DNA of 64,000 bases from Clytia hemisphaerica (lineage: Eukaryota; Cnidaria; Hydrozoa; Leptothecata; Clytiidae): assembly GCA_902728285.1 (NCBI GenBank), contig CACVBU010000600.1, positions 3,299,101-3,363,100 of the forward strand, given 5' to 3'. Of this stretch, positions 33,401 to 44,362 are shown piece after piece (the stretch's first letter is position 1; each line of letters begins with the position of its first letter). Under the pieces are notes generated by a model that did not search any database, was not told the origin of the DNA, and saw nothing but the letters and a program-made list of their open reading frames with translations. Position numbers and translations under genes: made by a program.

Positions 33401-33786
33401 TAAAAGCAACAAATGACATTGAAAATAGTGGATTTGAGACTTGAAGACTCTCAATATGGAGAACCTTTATCTAAACCTGTACGTTATCTAAAAACAAAAT
33501 CTTTCTTTGTAGAGAAAGCACCCAAACTAAGTCCCTGAGGAATGGACTTTTTAGCGACTTATTGGAGGGCGTAAAAGAAAAGGAAGCTTCATAAAACTTG
33601 GTGGTCAATACCTCATATCGTAAGTTGATTCATCAGCATTTCTCAAACCCTTCTCATCTATCAAAGATTGCGGTATCACAACAGCATTGTCTTTGCAAAC
33701 ATCAGTTTTGTCTTCTACGTGTTTATGGTCAACTAATAGCTTAATTGCTTCCGTCAAGTTTGAGTTAGCTATAGGAATGGCGTCAC
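30492..33786 (-). pseudogene. eIF4G-like gene, N-terminal exons only, with in-frame stops
   Basis: Five exons in matching phase on the minus strand: 33786-33612, 33125-33079, 32878-32841, 31920-31611 and 30874-30492. The fourth encodes a Gln/Asn/Tyr-rich, Pro-containing stretch (YVQMQQQDVMHQQGYIQNYN). The last carries more Gln repeats and then KKRTIKIVDP followed, after a one-base shift, by GKDLVSELQS. This matches the short conserved block of eIF4G (KTIRIRDPNQGGKDITEEI in vertebrates) that follows its PABP-binding region. In the last exon the frame meets TAG (30788-30786) and TAA (30776-30774), both at positions where Gln codons would fit, and a shift near 30666. The 4E-binding, MIF4G and MA3 parts are absent from the window. 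A YGTDRLL stretch at the exon 1/2 junction fits the eIF4E-binding pattern but is out of the usual order. Likely a partial or dying copy. The first exon could instead belong to the NTPase gene upstream. Confidence 0.6.
32470..32565 (-). mobile_element. tRNA-derived SINE fragment (B-box region)
   Basis: Minus strand GTTGTGAGTTCGAGTCTCGCC matches a pol III B box with a T-arm-like context. The preceding part (ATGGCATG) could be anticodon-arm residue. It lies in an intron of the eIF4G-like gene. No acceptable full tRNA fold or A box could be placed, so it is probably a truncated SINE. Confidence 0.35.
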
Positions 33787-33940
33787 CTATAAAAAAAAAT
33801 TAAGAAATCAGGCGGGTTTATTGATCTTAACTTTATTTCGTATAATTATGCAAGAGTTACAATGAAAAAGGGGACAATGTCAAGACGAACCTAAATATCA
33901 AAATCGCGTTTCGCTACCAGAAATCCTCACAAATTCAGTA

Positions 33941-36728
33941 TTATTCTTTAAAAACCCAAATAAGTGCTGCTTTTTTAGAATCTGAAAGAAATGGCATACT
34001 CGTTCTATGTCTTTTAACTGACACGATGTATAATTTTGTGCGTGACCGTGATAATGCTTCACCAAACATCTGTCTTCCATAAATATCACTCAAATCCCAC
34101 AAAACCAAAACCTATCGGAGAAAAAATTATTATCTTAAAATCGAAATGGATCGACATCAAATTACCTTTAAGGAAACTATTTTGGGCGTAAGCTTACGCT
34201 AAGCAGCTAAAATCTTAATAAACAGTTATACCATCTCATTTTAAAACCTTTGGGTAACTTTCTTGCTCTGTCACCTGGTGACATTAGCTGGTAAATTTCC
34301 CGGTGGGAGAACAAGTAGGTATTTGTGATCATGAAAATAAGCATATTTCTAACTTTCACTTGGTTACATATCATTTTGCTGTAATTTTATGCTTCACTTA
34401 TATTTATAAGTATGTCTGGTTTAGGGATGGGAAGGGGAAATAAGAATTTTTTTAAGAAATTCACGTTTATACATACCTCGTCATTTTCCATTCCTCGACA
34501 ACATCTGCAGTCTGTAAGAAGAACTGGAACTTCGTTCTCCCAACTGTAGAGGATAACTTCCTTGTCAGATGTACTTTTTGCAGGTTGTCCTCGTATGTTG
34601 TCTGTATACTCGATATATTTAGTACCTGCTACTTGTAGGGCTAATCGGGCGAATGGCAACAGGTCCCTTGAATTGCATATCAGCATCAATTTCTTATCTT
34701 TATTCTTTCCTCTTTTGTTCTTTAATACAAAAGTATTCAACAAATGAACTATCATTTTGATACTCGTTATATTCAATTCTTCAAGTTGCAATAGCAAGGG
34801 AGTTTCCCCTTTCCGTCTAACACCACTTGTTACACCCTTTGGATAGACAAATTTCGAGATCATCGTAGCACCTGTTCTTTCAGAGTATTGACACAACTCA
34901 TCAATCCGAAGGGTTGGTACTTCCATGGAATTTCTATCTGTATCCATCTCAACATGCGTACCCTCGTCAACTTGATCTTTGCTTGATTTCATATTTAACG
35001 TCATTGGAATTGAAGCTTTTCCTTTTGACTCAATTTCGTTGTTGGTTGATTTTATAGGAATATCATATACAGCTTCCTGCTCTTCAACCTTTTTCAGTGA
35101 TAAAGAAACGGATTGGCAGATACTCCAGGTATAACGCATGGTATTAAACAGCTCAAACTCCTTCATACCAAGATCCTCCAGGCAATTAGCTGATTGCTCC
35201 TTTTTCATATCTTCTCTTTGAATTATGCGGTTCTTCTGACAACTTTGTACAGCAATTGTGATTTGGCAATTTTTGAAGAACCTGCCCTCCAGAAGCTGTC
35301 TTATCTGCTTCGCTTCTTTATTGTTAAGCTCTTCAGTATCATATTCATCGAGAATGATATGTAGCTTCTTGCCCTTACACCTGCTTTCTATCATTTCCAA
35401 TGATTCTCGAAGAGGCAATATGTTCGTACTGCCTCTCTCAAGGGTTAGGTCAGCGACATTCAAACAAACTATATCACCTGGTATGGTTTGACAAAATCTT
35501 TCCATTTGTACTTGAAGTAGTGAATATTCTTCGTACCCTAGGTAAACAGTGGTAATATCCTTCTCTTCCACTGATCTTTGAATCAATTCATTGACAATAA
35601 CACTTTTACCTGATCCATAGGGTCCTAAAGGTAAAATGAAAAGGAAATATTTAAAAAATTGTGTATATTCAAAATAGTGATTTCGATACGAGTGAAATGC
35701 CCTGTTTTGAAAAGTTGAAAGAATAAAAAGAAAATAAGTATTTATAATTGAGGTTTTAGAAACAAGATCCTATTTAAAAAGACTATTGGAAGGGGGACTT
35801 ATGAAAAATAAACTACCTTTCACTAATTTATGTCGAGCTTTGTCTAACAAGACGTCAATCTGTGCTCTGTTCATGATCTTCTTACAGAACACTTCTTCAT
35901 CTTTGGCAAAAAGAGTTGGAAAATTATCATCTATCAATGCTTCGAGAAGGATCGATCGTGCAGAAATTTCGAATATGCTTTGTTGGTCAGCTTCCTCAAG
36001 GTCATTAGCTATTTGCCCCAAGAATTCCTCAATTTTATCCCACCAAGTTTGAGATTCGTAGACAAAGTCCGAAAATAACATGAATGGTAAGCTATCTTGA
36101 CAATGTAGGGACTTCTCGACGTCTTCTTTTTTGTGATGAACAGCCGCAATGACATTGATAATAGCAAATCTTTTGACTTGAAAAAGATCTTCGTGCAACG
36201 CGAGATACGATTTGAGGTTTTCATCTGCTCTGAAGATCAGCTGATGGAGGCTTTCTCTTTCAGATCCTGGTAATGTCATTAGGACTACTGCAGGGTATGA
36301 GGGTGGATAAAATATCATTAAATTGCCATCCAGAGACAGATATCGAAACTGCTCTTCGATACATTTTTTCTTTACACCCAGTGTCTTCTCCAAATGTTTT
36401 CTGGCATTGAAAGAAGACAACAGATGGAACTTTCCAGGGAGTTTCTCCCCGATAGCCATGAATTTCTTCGCTAAAACACTTCTAAAGGACTGTGGTTCCA
36501 TTGTATTCAAATAAGGAAGGACGATGTCTTCATCAGGAAAATTGTTGTTGACATATTTAGCACTGTCAATGCTTTGCAATGATCGTTTTTCCTGACCAGC
36601 ACCAGTTTGGAATCGTATGACTTTCTTCTTATTTGGCAAAACATTTTCTTGATACGAGTCTTCAGAATAACCAAGAGGATGTGTTTTTACAGATACCAAA
36701 TTATACATAGACAATGAGTGTGACTGGT
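33941..36728 (-). CDS. P-loop NTPase with SF1-helicase-like C-terminus (5' end not found)
   Basis: Three exons on the minus strand with consistent phases: 36728-35817, 35624-34477 and 34111-33941 (stop TAA). The first exon (about 300 codons) has no domain I can name with confidence; its last part, MNRAQIDVLLDKARHKLVK, looks like the Q-motif lead-in of an SF1 NTPase. The splice joins it exactly to GPYGSGKSVIVNELIQRS, a Walker A loop. Then KLHIILDEYDTEEL is Walker B, TIAVQSCQKNR may be motif III, and CRCCRGMENDE|VLVLWDLS and FGEALSRSRTKLYIVS resemble motifs V and VI. Genes of this build are, to my memory, frequent and unnamed in cnidarians and molluscs. An upstream exon is needed because the first block starts at an acceptor and has no convincing start Met. 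A DNA or RNA substrate is not shown. It lies head to tail with the eIF4G-like remnant. Confidence 0.65.
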
Positions 36729-36860
36729 CTGAAATGAGAAGAAAAAACAACCAAAGCTTTTAAAGTTGTCGTATCACTTTTCAATATTTTAAAAAGCAAC
36801 TGTCTCTGGGATGGAGAGAATAAACAATATACCTCTCAATCAAACCCTCATTCGCACACT

Positions 36861-37785
36861 TACGATTAACAAAGCGCATGGTTATGATGACATCTCTATA
36901 CAGATTATTAAAATCTGTGATGAGTCTTTGGTTAACTCTTATGAATCTATCAATATTTTTTAGATTTTTGCATATTTCCAACGGAAAATAATAAACTGGG
37001 AAAAAGCAAATGTTGTTCCTGTATACAAAAACGAAGGGGATAAGAGCGTGGTAAAAAGTTATTGGCTAGTGTCTATTCTGCCTATTTTTGGAAAAATCTT
37101 TGAAAAATGCATCTTTGACTCCGTCTACACCTATTTCGAATAAAAAACAATCTTTTCACAAATTCCCGGTCTTGTTACCGCAAGGGTGACTCTTGTGTGT
37201 CACAGCTGTTATCCATAACACACGACATCATGAATGGTTTGGATGTTGATCCATCCCTAGATACTTGAGGAGTATTTGATATTTATAAAGCCTTTGACAG
37301 AGTTTGGCACGATGGTTTAATTTTCAAACTTGAATTTCAGCCTCAGATGTTCTTATTGACGTTCTTAATTTGAAAACAAATTAACTTCAAAATTCGAAAC
37401 ACTGCAATAACTGCAACTTCTTTTTTTGAATTTTAAATGATTATGTCTCAATTTTTATCTTCGCCTCTCTTTTCCAAGGCTGGGTATGTTCTTAAGATGT
37501 TCTTACTTTTTTGCCCAATTTCAGCCTTACTGTTCTTATAAATTGGGTTCTTATAAAAGAAAAACGTGTATGGTGTTTTTGGCTTCTATTCCTTCTTTTA
37601 TTAATCCAGAATTTTGTTCACGGGAGATCAAAGTGGGTTGTTCTTGATGGTCAAGCTTCTGCTTGGACGGAAGTTTTGGCCGGTGTACCTCAAGGAACTA
37701 TTCTCGGCCCCCTCTTTTACATCAACGACCTCCCTGAAGGAATCATTTCCATGATCAAAAAGACTCATCCTGGTTGGTATTTTAC
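36861..37785 (+). pseudogene. Third LINE remnant, reverse transcriptase, plus strand
   Basis: NKAHGYDDISIQIIKICDES, then ANVVPVYKN and SILPIFGKIFEKC (36865-37130), GVFDIYKAFDRVWHDG-like (37265-37315) and, after an interruption, VLDGQASAWTEVLAGVPQG then TILGPLFYINDLPEGIIS (37630-37755). This is the finger-palm order of a LINE polymerase. The frame is broken several times. A word-type TIR element (37331-37570) sits inside the gene between AFDRVWHDG and VPQG. Confidence 0.8.
37331..37570. mobile_element. TACACGC-family element inside the LINE, TGTTCTTA word
   Basis: Right end GTTCTTATAAAAGAAAAACG then TGTA matches the family ends; the left end is lost. The interior carries six copies of (A/G)TGTTCTTA. 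The polymerase reading frame stops before and resumes after it, so it inserted into an existing LINE. Confidence 0.6.
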
Positions 37786-38450
37786 AGTCCAAACTGCAAA
37801 TATAGCAAAATTAGGTATTGAAAGATTGGCTCGTTCGTTTTGACTGAAATTTGTTTATGAAGGCTTGTTTGTCAAATGAAAGATACTGTAGCAGAAGATT
37901 TGTTCTCATAAGTATTCGGCACTTTGCAGACAGGTCGGTAAAATGCATGTCGGCCCTTGCTGGAATTCAGGGAACTAGTGAGCTTTTCACTTGAAATGTC
38001 CACGAGTGTGCAAAATTTCGGTTCACTCGCGTGCATGGTTGATATTTTACAGACTGGTACGTTTTTGCCTAAAATGCTCACTTTCAGCATAACCACGGTC
38101 TGATTTTGCTGAAATTTTGGCTGTAAGATGGGATCATAAATGTCAAATTTACATTTCAATGGCATTTTTCAATCCTTAGATTCAGTAACCTAGGGCAGAT
38201 TGAAGCAAAAAGGCAATTTTGATCAGTCTGTAAAATACACGATACCAGCAAGTGGCAAAAAAATAAATCCTGCGCGAAGAAAATGCATGTAACGTGGAGT
38301 TACCTCACAAAGTTTTAGCAGAAAAATTCCAAAAAAAAATGACGTTATCAGGTGAAAATCACGTCATAAATGACGTCAAATCTTTCACCAAAGCTGAACA
38401 TTTATATTTGGTACATACTTGCAAAATTCCAAGTTAATCGGATAAACATT
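37786..38450. repeat. Dispersed non-coding repeat, copy 2
   Basis: Homologous to 28145-28909 in the same order and orientation, without the MITE present there. It follows directly on the third LINE, so it may be that LINE's 3' part; the first copy also lies near a LINE. Confidence 0.6.
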
Positions 38451-38454
38451 TTAA

Positions 38455-38548
38455 TACCTTAAGGGAACTTATTTCGGTGAAAACTAATTTTAGCGAATTT
38501 GATGAATTTAGACAAAATTCGCCAAAATTAGTTCCCGCCAAAGGGATA
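38455..38548. mobile_element. Short TACCTTAAGGGAAC element
   Basis: TACCTTAAGGGAACTTATTT then ACTAATTTTAGCG, matched inverted by CGCCAAAATTAGTTCCCGCC. It is the smallest member of the TACCTTAAGG group here. The right edge is unclear. Confidence 0.5.
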
Positions 38549-38925
38549 ATCCAATACTACGCAAATCAAAATATTATGGTCACGTGTCTGGGATTTGATT
38601 GGTCGAGCGCGATAAAAGTTTATAATTTGATTGGTCGAACGGGATTTTCACTTTCGTTTTCGTAATCTAAACAAACCGAAAAATACTTTGCGACATAAAA
38701 AAGTTCGAAGTTGGGAGGGGAATGAAAAAATCTTCGTGTAATTTCTTCTGTCTTTTATCATACTTTATATATGAAGGAAATTTTCTGTTTTGCTATGCCA
38801 AAATTGATTCACAAATGTAAATACTACAGAGTTTTTCTATACACAAAGAGATTGTGAGATGAGAAGATATAAACAGTTCTTTTTTGTTTTCCTGTGTTCT
38901 GTGTGTTTCATCAAGAGCAGATGAA
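38549..38925. other. No gene seen
   Basis: Non-coding. GATTTGATTGGTCGA occurs twice with variation (38594, 38629). No splice-supported exon. Confidence 0.4.
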
Positions 38926-39175
38926 CCAGATCGAGTCAGTGTACTGGCCCATAGCCGGTGGGGTGGTGTATTTTTTAGATGAAATTGAGTTAGTATAGTG
39001 TACTAAAAGGGTGGTCCTCTGAGAAAAATACAATGAAAAAGTTAGTACAGTGTACTAAAAGGGTGGTCCTCTGAGAAAAATACAATGAAAAAGTTAGTAC
39101 ACTGTACTAAAAAGGGTGGTGTTCTGAATTGATACACACTGAGAAGTTAGTACATTGTACTAATTTCAGTGGTAA
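38926..39175. repeat. GTTAGTACAGTGTACTAAAA word array, copy 1
   Basis: Four units of about 55-60 bp, each with the palindrome TTAGTACAGTGTACTAA (or TATAGTGTACTAA) followed by AAGGGTGGT. The left border AGTCAGTGTACTGGCCCATA matches, inverted, the right border of the array at 59945-60362. Confidence 0.7.
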
Positions 39176-39600
39176 AAACACACAAACCCAGTGAATTCCC
39201 ATGTATATTTGGCCTAATTTGCCAGGTCCAAGCTGGTCCGAGACCTTCAAGTCAAGGCTGGTTAAGCTATACAAATTGGTACACTGATTTTCTCCCAATG
39301 TTTCCTGTACATGATTGGATTTGTTTCAGAGTCGCAGCATGCGTAAGTGGAGACCGGCCTTAATTCCAATCTTGTTTACGTTTTCTTTAAGGCCCTATCT
39401 ACATTATGGCAACAACAAGAATTTGAATGTGTAAACGTTCGAATCGAAGCTTTCAAGTTTTATAAAAACAAATCCGCTCTATTGTTTTATGTTAGTAACC
39501 TTGTTGGATTGATGTTAATTGAAAAAAAATCTGTATATAAGTGAAATCACCGGGGGGAGGGGGTGAAAACGAACGTACGGTCGGCCAAAAATCAGGTCTC
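39176..39600. other. No gene seen
   Basis: Non-coding except incidental frames. Ends in a G-rich tract (CCGGGGGGAGGGGG at 39550) that may border the next word array. Confidence 0.35.
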
Positions 39601-39805
39601 TAAAATCGGTCCCTTACAGTGCAGGAAAAATTTGGCTGAAGATCGACCCTTATAGTGTAATTTTTCGAAATTTTTTGCCCCCAAAATCTTTTGAAATTTC
39701 TCAAATTTTACCTCAAAATATGGTTTTTTATAAAATTTTACACCCTTACAGTGCACTTTTTCCCACTTGCTCACAAATCAACCCTTACAGTGCACTTTCC
39801 AAAGT
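39601..39805. repeat. CCCTTACAGTGCACTTTTT word patch
   Basis: TCCCTTACAGTGCA, CCCTTATAGTG, CCCTTACAGTGCACTTTTTC and CCCTTACAGTGCACTTTCC recur within 200 bases. The word is related to the TACAGTGTACT palindrome of the neighbouring array. Confidence 0.6.
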
Positions 39806-40096
39806 CCAAAAATATTTGATAAAAGATTTTCCATTTCAGTTTGTGTACAATGTTATTAAGTCTTTTATTTTTATTTTTCAAAAAAGAAAAACTGCTACAG
39901 CTTGACAGACAACCAGAAATTAAGTCACAAGAAGGGAAATAACTCAAAGTTGGTTTTGAGTGTTTTGACGTGCTAATTTCAGCTAATTTCACTGTATTTG
40001 ATTGACTTTGCTTTGTCTGTTTCGTGTTTGTACTATATAAGGATTCAAGTATTTTAATATTCAAATCTTTCCTTTTATATAATTTGGTGCTTTTCT

Positions 40097-40920
40097 ATGA
40101 CGCGCCTTATGTTGCAAAAATATATCATCTTGGCTTTCATTAAAATTAGCTTTCGCTTCGATCAAAATGAAATTCTCGCTTAGATAAAAGTCAATTTTCT
40201 CGCTTAGATAAACTCACTTTTTTCGCTTAGATAAACTCAATTTTTTTCGCTTAGATAAACTCACTTTTTTCGCTTAGATAAACTAATTTTTTTCGCTCAG
40301 ATAAAAGTCAATTTTCTCGCTTAGATAAACTCACTTTTTTCGCTTAGATAAACTAATGTTTCTCGCTTAGATAAAAGTCAATTTTCTCGCTTAGATAAAC
40401 TCACTTTTTTCGCTTAGATAAACTCACTTTTTTTCGCTTAGATAAACTCACTTTTTTCGCTTAGATAAACTAATGTTTTTCGCTTAGATAAAAGTCAATT
40501 TTCTCGCTTAGATAAACTCACTTTTTTCGCTTAGATAAACTCACTCTTTTTCGCTTAGATAAACTCACTTTTTTCGCTTAGATAAATTCACTTTTTTCGC
40601 TTAGATAAACTAATTTTTTTCGCTCAGATAAAAGTCAATTTTCTCGCTTAGATAAACTCACTTTTTTCGCTTAGATAAACTAATGTTTTTCGCTTAGATA
40701 AAAGTCAATTTTCTCGCTTAGATAAACTCACTTTTTTCGCTTAGATAAACTCACTTTTTTTCGCTTAGATAAACTTATTTTTTCGCTTAGATAAACTCAT
40801 TTTTTCGCTTAGATAAACTCACTTTTTTCGCTTAGATAAACTCACTTTCTTTCGCTTAGATAAATTCACATTTTTTCGCTTAGATAAACTCAGTTCTTCG
40901 CTCAGTTAAACTCACTTTTT
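40097..40920. repeat. Minisatellite TTTTTTCGCTTAGATAAACTCAC
   Basis: About thirty units of 23-25 bp, with variants ending AAACTAATG or AAAAGTCAATT that alternate in a higher-order pattern. The left flank TATGACGCGCCTTATGTTGC through GCTTTCGCTTCGATCAAAAT is repeated inverted at 59790-59872 beside the same minisatellite. No coding sense in any frame. Confidence 0.85.
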
Positions 40921-41060
40921 CTGGTAATGTCTAAGAAATCAAACCACCCCCGGGCCCTTTTATCACGAGTGTGATTAATTACGAGGCACGACCCACGAGG
41001 GCACGAGGGCACGGGACGCACGTAATTAATCACACTCTTTTATCACATATCAGGTTATTC
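40820..41060. repeat. 241 bp direct repeat, left copy
   Basis: Covers the last minisatellite units, ATGTCTAAGAAATC and an inverted pair GAGTGTGATTAATTACG/CGTAATTAATCACACTC around ACGAGGGCACGAGGGCACGG. I found no difference from 42661-42901, which lies exactly 1841 bases on. Confidence 0.8.
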
Positions 41061-42660
41061 GAGCTGTGAAGACAAAGTTTTTTTTTAATACAAGATCTTG
41101 TAGAAAAACGCTCGCAAAGTAGATATTTTTCACATTTTGGATTCGTTTGGCTTAGAGGAGGTTGCGGATCATGTCTGATTTGCTTTTTCAGAAAAATTGT
41201 GAGAAATGAAAGGCGGAACGATTATGTCAGTAGGGAACTTTGCGATAGCTTGCTAACTCAACTAGATTTTCCTTGCAACTGTACCTAACTGACGTACGGG
41301 TCAGATCAGTGAGGGCAATTTTTCAGTCCCTTTTGATAACATTTTCATACTTTATGATAAAGACAAAAGACCCCGAGATACCAGGCTCTTTTAAACCACA
41401 AACGAGAAAACCTTTTATCGTTTATACTCCTTCTCTCATGGAAAAATATCTCCAGATTATCTTTCAAGGATGAAGAGTGAACCGTCCCTATTTTTCATTT
41501 TTTTAAATGAACAGCATAAAAGTTTAAAGAAACAATTTTATTATGAAGCAAGATGGAGCACACTCATTGGATTTTAAATTTAGCACGAGTTGTTGCGATA
41601 AACAGACTGTACCTTTAAAAGGTTGGTGAGTTCAGTCAAAACACAGATTTGATCTTCAGCGTCACGCTTCACCTTGTCTTCACCTTGACTCAATAGATGA
41701 GTCAAATTGAAACAACTCTCGCAAACAAACTCTCTGGTAGTTTTTCTTAACTTCAGAAAAGAAAATACCCTATTATGGCACACAAATTGAGTGTTTATTA
41801 CCTAGGAATAGGGCCCATAGAAATTCTTCAAACGGAGAAAAGTTTCATTCCATTTGTGATAAAAAAAGCTGGGCGATTTTATTCATTCATGCCAGCTGTA
41901 ATTCTGAAATATTAAACGACAAACTTACCCTTTTTTGCAAGACTTCATCGTTCCTGACACACACAGCAAACAAGCCAAGAATGGATCACTATTACTGGAA
42001 GTAAATATTCTAACTTCTTTATCGCAAACTGTACTGTAGTGTCAAGAGTAATAAGTTTGGAATCGAATCTAAAACATTTCCTCTCCAACTCCTCCAGGTC
42101 CAAAGCAAATTTTGAGTATTTGGATCAAGTGAAACATTTGCATCAGGGCTATGGGTTTACTTACTTGGAATACTATTCACCCTCCCCAAAGATTTAGACT
42201 TTCTCAAAGTCTTTGCCTTAATTTATTCTCCAATCCACAACAAAATATCCAGCCAAATATTTTTGTCTAGCACTAGCAGCACAGCAGAACTTCAGCAACT
42301 GACTGCACTCGAGAAAAAAAACAGCTTTACAGTACCTATTCTTCTATTAATAGATCCCATATTTCGGATCAACCAGGATAGATATATAACAAAAAAACTT
42401 TTTTTAATCAGTTTGATCATCCTGTCATCACGTCCCTATCTCACTTTATTTTTTTCATTCGAAATTCTTTTGTTTTGATTCGAATTCTGTGTTATTTTTC
42501 TTTCTTTCGTGACGTAATTGTGTTCTGCGTTTTAAAAACAAAATTCGATTGACTATTTTCGAATGTTTTGCAATGCAGCGCCTTCCGATTGGAAACCCCA
42601 ACCTCGTCCTCAGAGGTTAATATTTTCTCTTTGAAAACTTGACCTCTGATACTCAGGGTA
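41061..42660. other. Segment between the 241 bp direct repeats
   Basis: One exon-like segment (41750-41613, minus) is listed separately. Otherwise I see no coding sequence. The segment is the body of a possible 1841 bp partial tandem duplication unit. Confidence 0.4.
41613..41750 (-). CDS. Isolated exon, possible zinc-associated Cys motif
   Basis: Bounded by acceptor TTTTCTGAAG and donor AAG|GTACAG, 138 bases, open in one frame for 46 codons. It encodes FVCESCFNLTHLLSQGEDKV and then a predicted coiled stretch. CxxCF followed by a charged helix resembles the lead-in of zf-AD-type domains in invertebrate zinc-finger proteins, but only one Cys pair is present. No partner exons were recognised. 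Confidence 0.35.
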
Positions 42661-42901
42661 CACTTTTTTCGCTTAGATAAACTCACTTTCTTTCGCTTAG
42701 ATAAATTCACATTTTTTCGCTTAGATAAACTCAGTTCTTCGCTCAGTTAAACTCACTTTTTCTGGTAATGTCTAAGAAATCAAACCACCCCCGGGCCCTT
42801 TTATCACGAGTGTGATTAATTACGAGGCACGACCCACGAGGGCACGAGGGCACGGGACGCACGTAATTAATCACACTCTTTTATCACATATCAGGTTATT
42901 C
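42661..42901. repeat. 241 bp direct repeat, right copy
   Basis: Same sequence as 40820-41060, including two and a half minisatellite units at its left edge that have no array before them. That fits a copy made from the left locus. Confidence 0.8.
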
Positions 42902-44362
42902 TGTCGCTAAGATTGTTTTGGAGTCATTACATAATATGAGAGCAAGAAAAAGTAGACTGGAAGTCTAAACTTTAAAAACTCCTATATCAGGATTAGAAAC
43001 AAGGCTAGTCTTACCTCTTTTATCTTAGATGCTTAGATAAACTGACTCATCGCTTTAATAAACTATAAAACATTCAACACTTTTGGCTAAACTTTACTTT
43101 TTTGATGACTTTGATGACTCTGAGCACAGAAAAGTAGACTAGGAGCAATTGGCAATCCCTCGGCACTTTCTAATTAAGAGCAATTTTTTGCCGTCTTCAT
43201 GGAAACTTCAAAATTCTGCTGAAAAAGGCACGTACAAATTAGTGCGAAAGACTGCCTATCATTGAATTTGAAACCCCGAAGGGTGAGACTGGAATCTCTT
43301 GAATGGGAAATGATACCAGTTATTTCCCATCTGAAACGCGCTCCCCGCATGGTTTTCACACAAACGATGGATTGAAAATAAAATATATCACAAGATTTCG
43401 AAAATCTGCTACTCAAAAACAAAGAAGCCATTTTTAATTCAATCCGCCGGAAATATTGAAGGTTTAAGTTTTTCTTGCCTGGGAAAGGTTGAAGATTCTA
43501 CTCTAGCCCTTCGGGATTTAAACTCAATGCTGCCAATATAAAGCGGTCAACTTCACGCTCATGGTTTCAATCAAATTTATGCGTAATGATCAGACTGGAA
43601 AAGTCTAAATGGAGCCGAGTTTAAACAACCAAATATCACAAAATGAATTGACATGAAGCATCTTACAGTTCGATGGATTAAATTTATTCTGTAAGATAAA
43701 TAAACAAGATAACGCGAACAAAGTTTTACAATGAAGGCTCTTGTTCCTAGAAGCCTTTAGATAGAAGAAACAGGAGCTTCTATTTTTAGGCGTTGATAAA
43801 CACAAACGTAAGCTTAAAAAATGAAAGATAAATATAGGAAGTTGTTAGCACAAAATGCAATCAAATGATAAAACAATAGTGGTGACACATAAAAAATTTC
43901 TAACCTAAGCATAACAAAAAGGAAAAAACTTTCTGATCAAGTATTCCTTCCTCGTTGATTGTATACGGTATACAGCCGAAAAATTTCCATTTTCAGGAGG
44001 TTCAAAATGTCCAAGTAGTTAAAAGCTGGAATAATACAATGTCCCAGATAAAATATGTATCGTGTAATAACGCATGGACAAAAAATGATTGGGAAAATGA
44101 CTAAAACACCCTAAAAATGAACAAAAAAGACAATTCGTGGTATTCACGACGTTTACTTTACCTAAATCTTTAAAATGGTAAAATAAAATAAAACAAGCAA
44201 CATGCTGAATGGACCTACCTGTTGATCAAAATCAGATAAAAGTAGGTGTTCTACATTTTACTATTGGTATTGAGCAAACACAATAAGTTTTAGAACAATG
44301 AAAAACGTCTGATTTATTTTCTTTTATCATTGTGTAACTTGGTCGTCTTTGTTTGAAAACTT
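42902..44362. other. No gene seen
   Basis: A/T-rich non-coding sequence. Frames at 43174-43431 and 43605-43805 lack motifs and splice support. Confidence 0.4.

Noticed and set aside
36781-36981. Upstream exon of the NTPase gene (frame MEICKNLKNIDRFIRV...)
   Set aside because: The plus strand of the same bases encodes recognisable LINE polymerase (NKAHGYDDISIQIIKICDES), which explains the open frame.
40145-40920. Regular 23-25 bp units resembling a CRISPR array
   Set aside because: Units are contiguous and near-identical with no distinct spacers, and the surrounding genes are eukaryotic. It is a minisatellite.
40820-42901. 241 bp direct repeats as LTRs of a small retroelement
   Set aside because: They do not start TG and end CA, contain minisatellite units, and there is no primer-binding site, polypurine tract or coding sequence between them.
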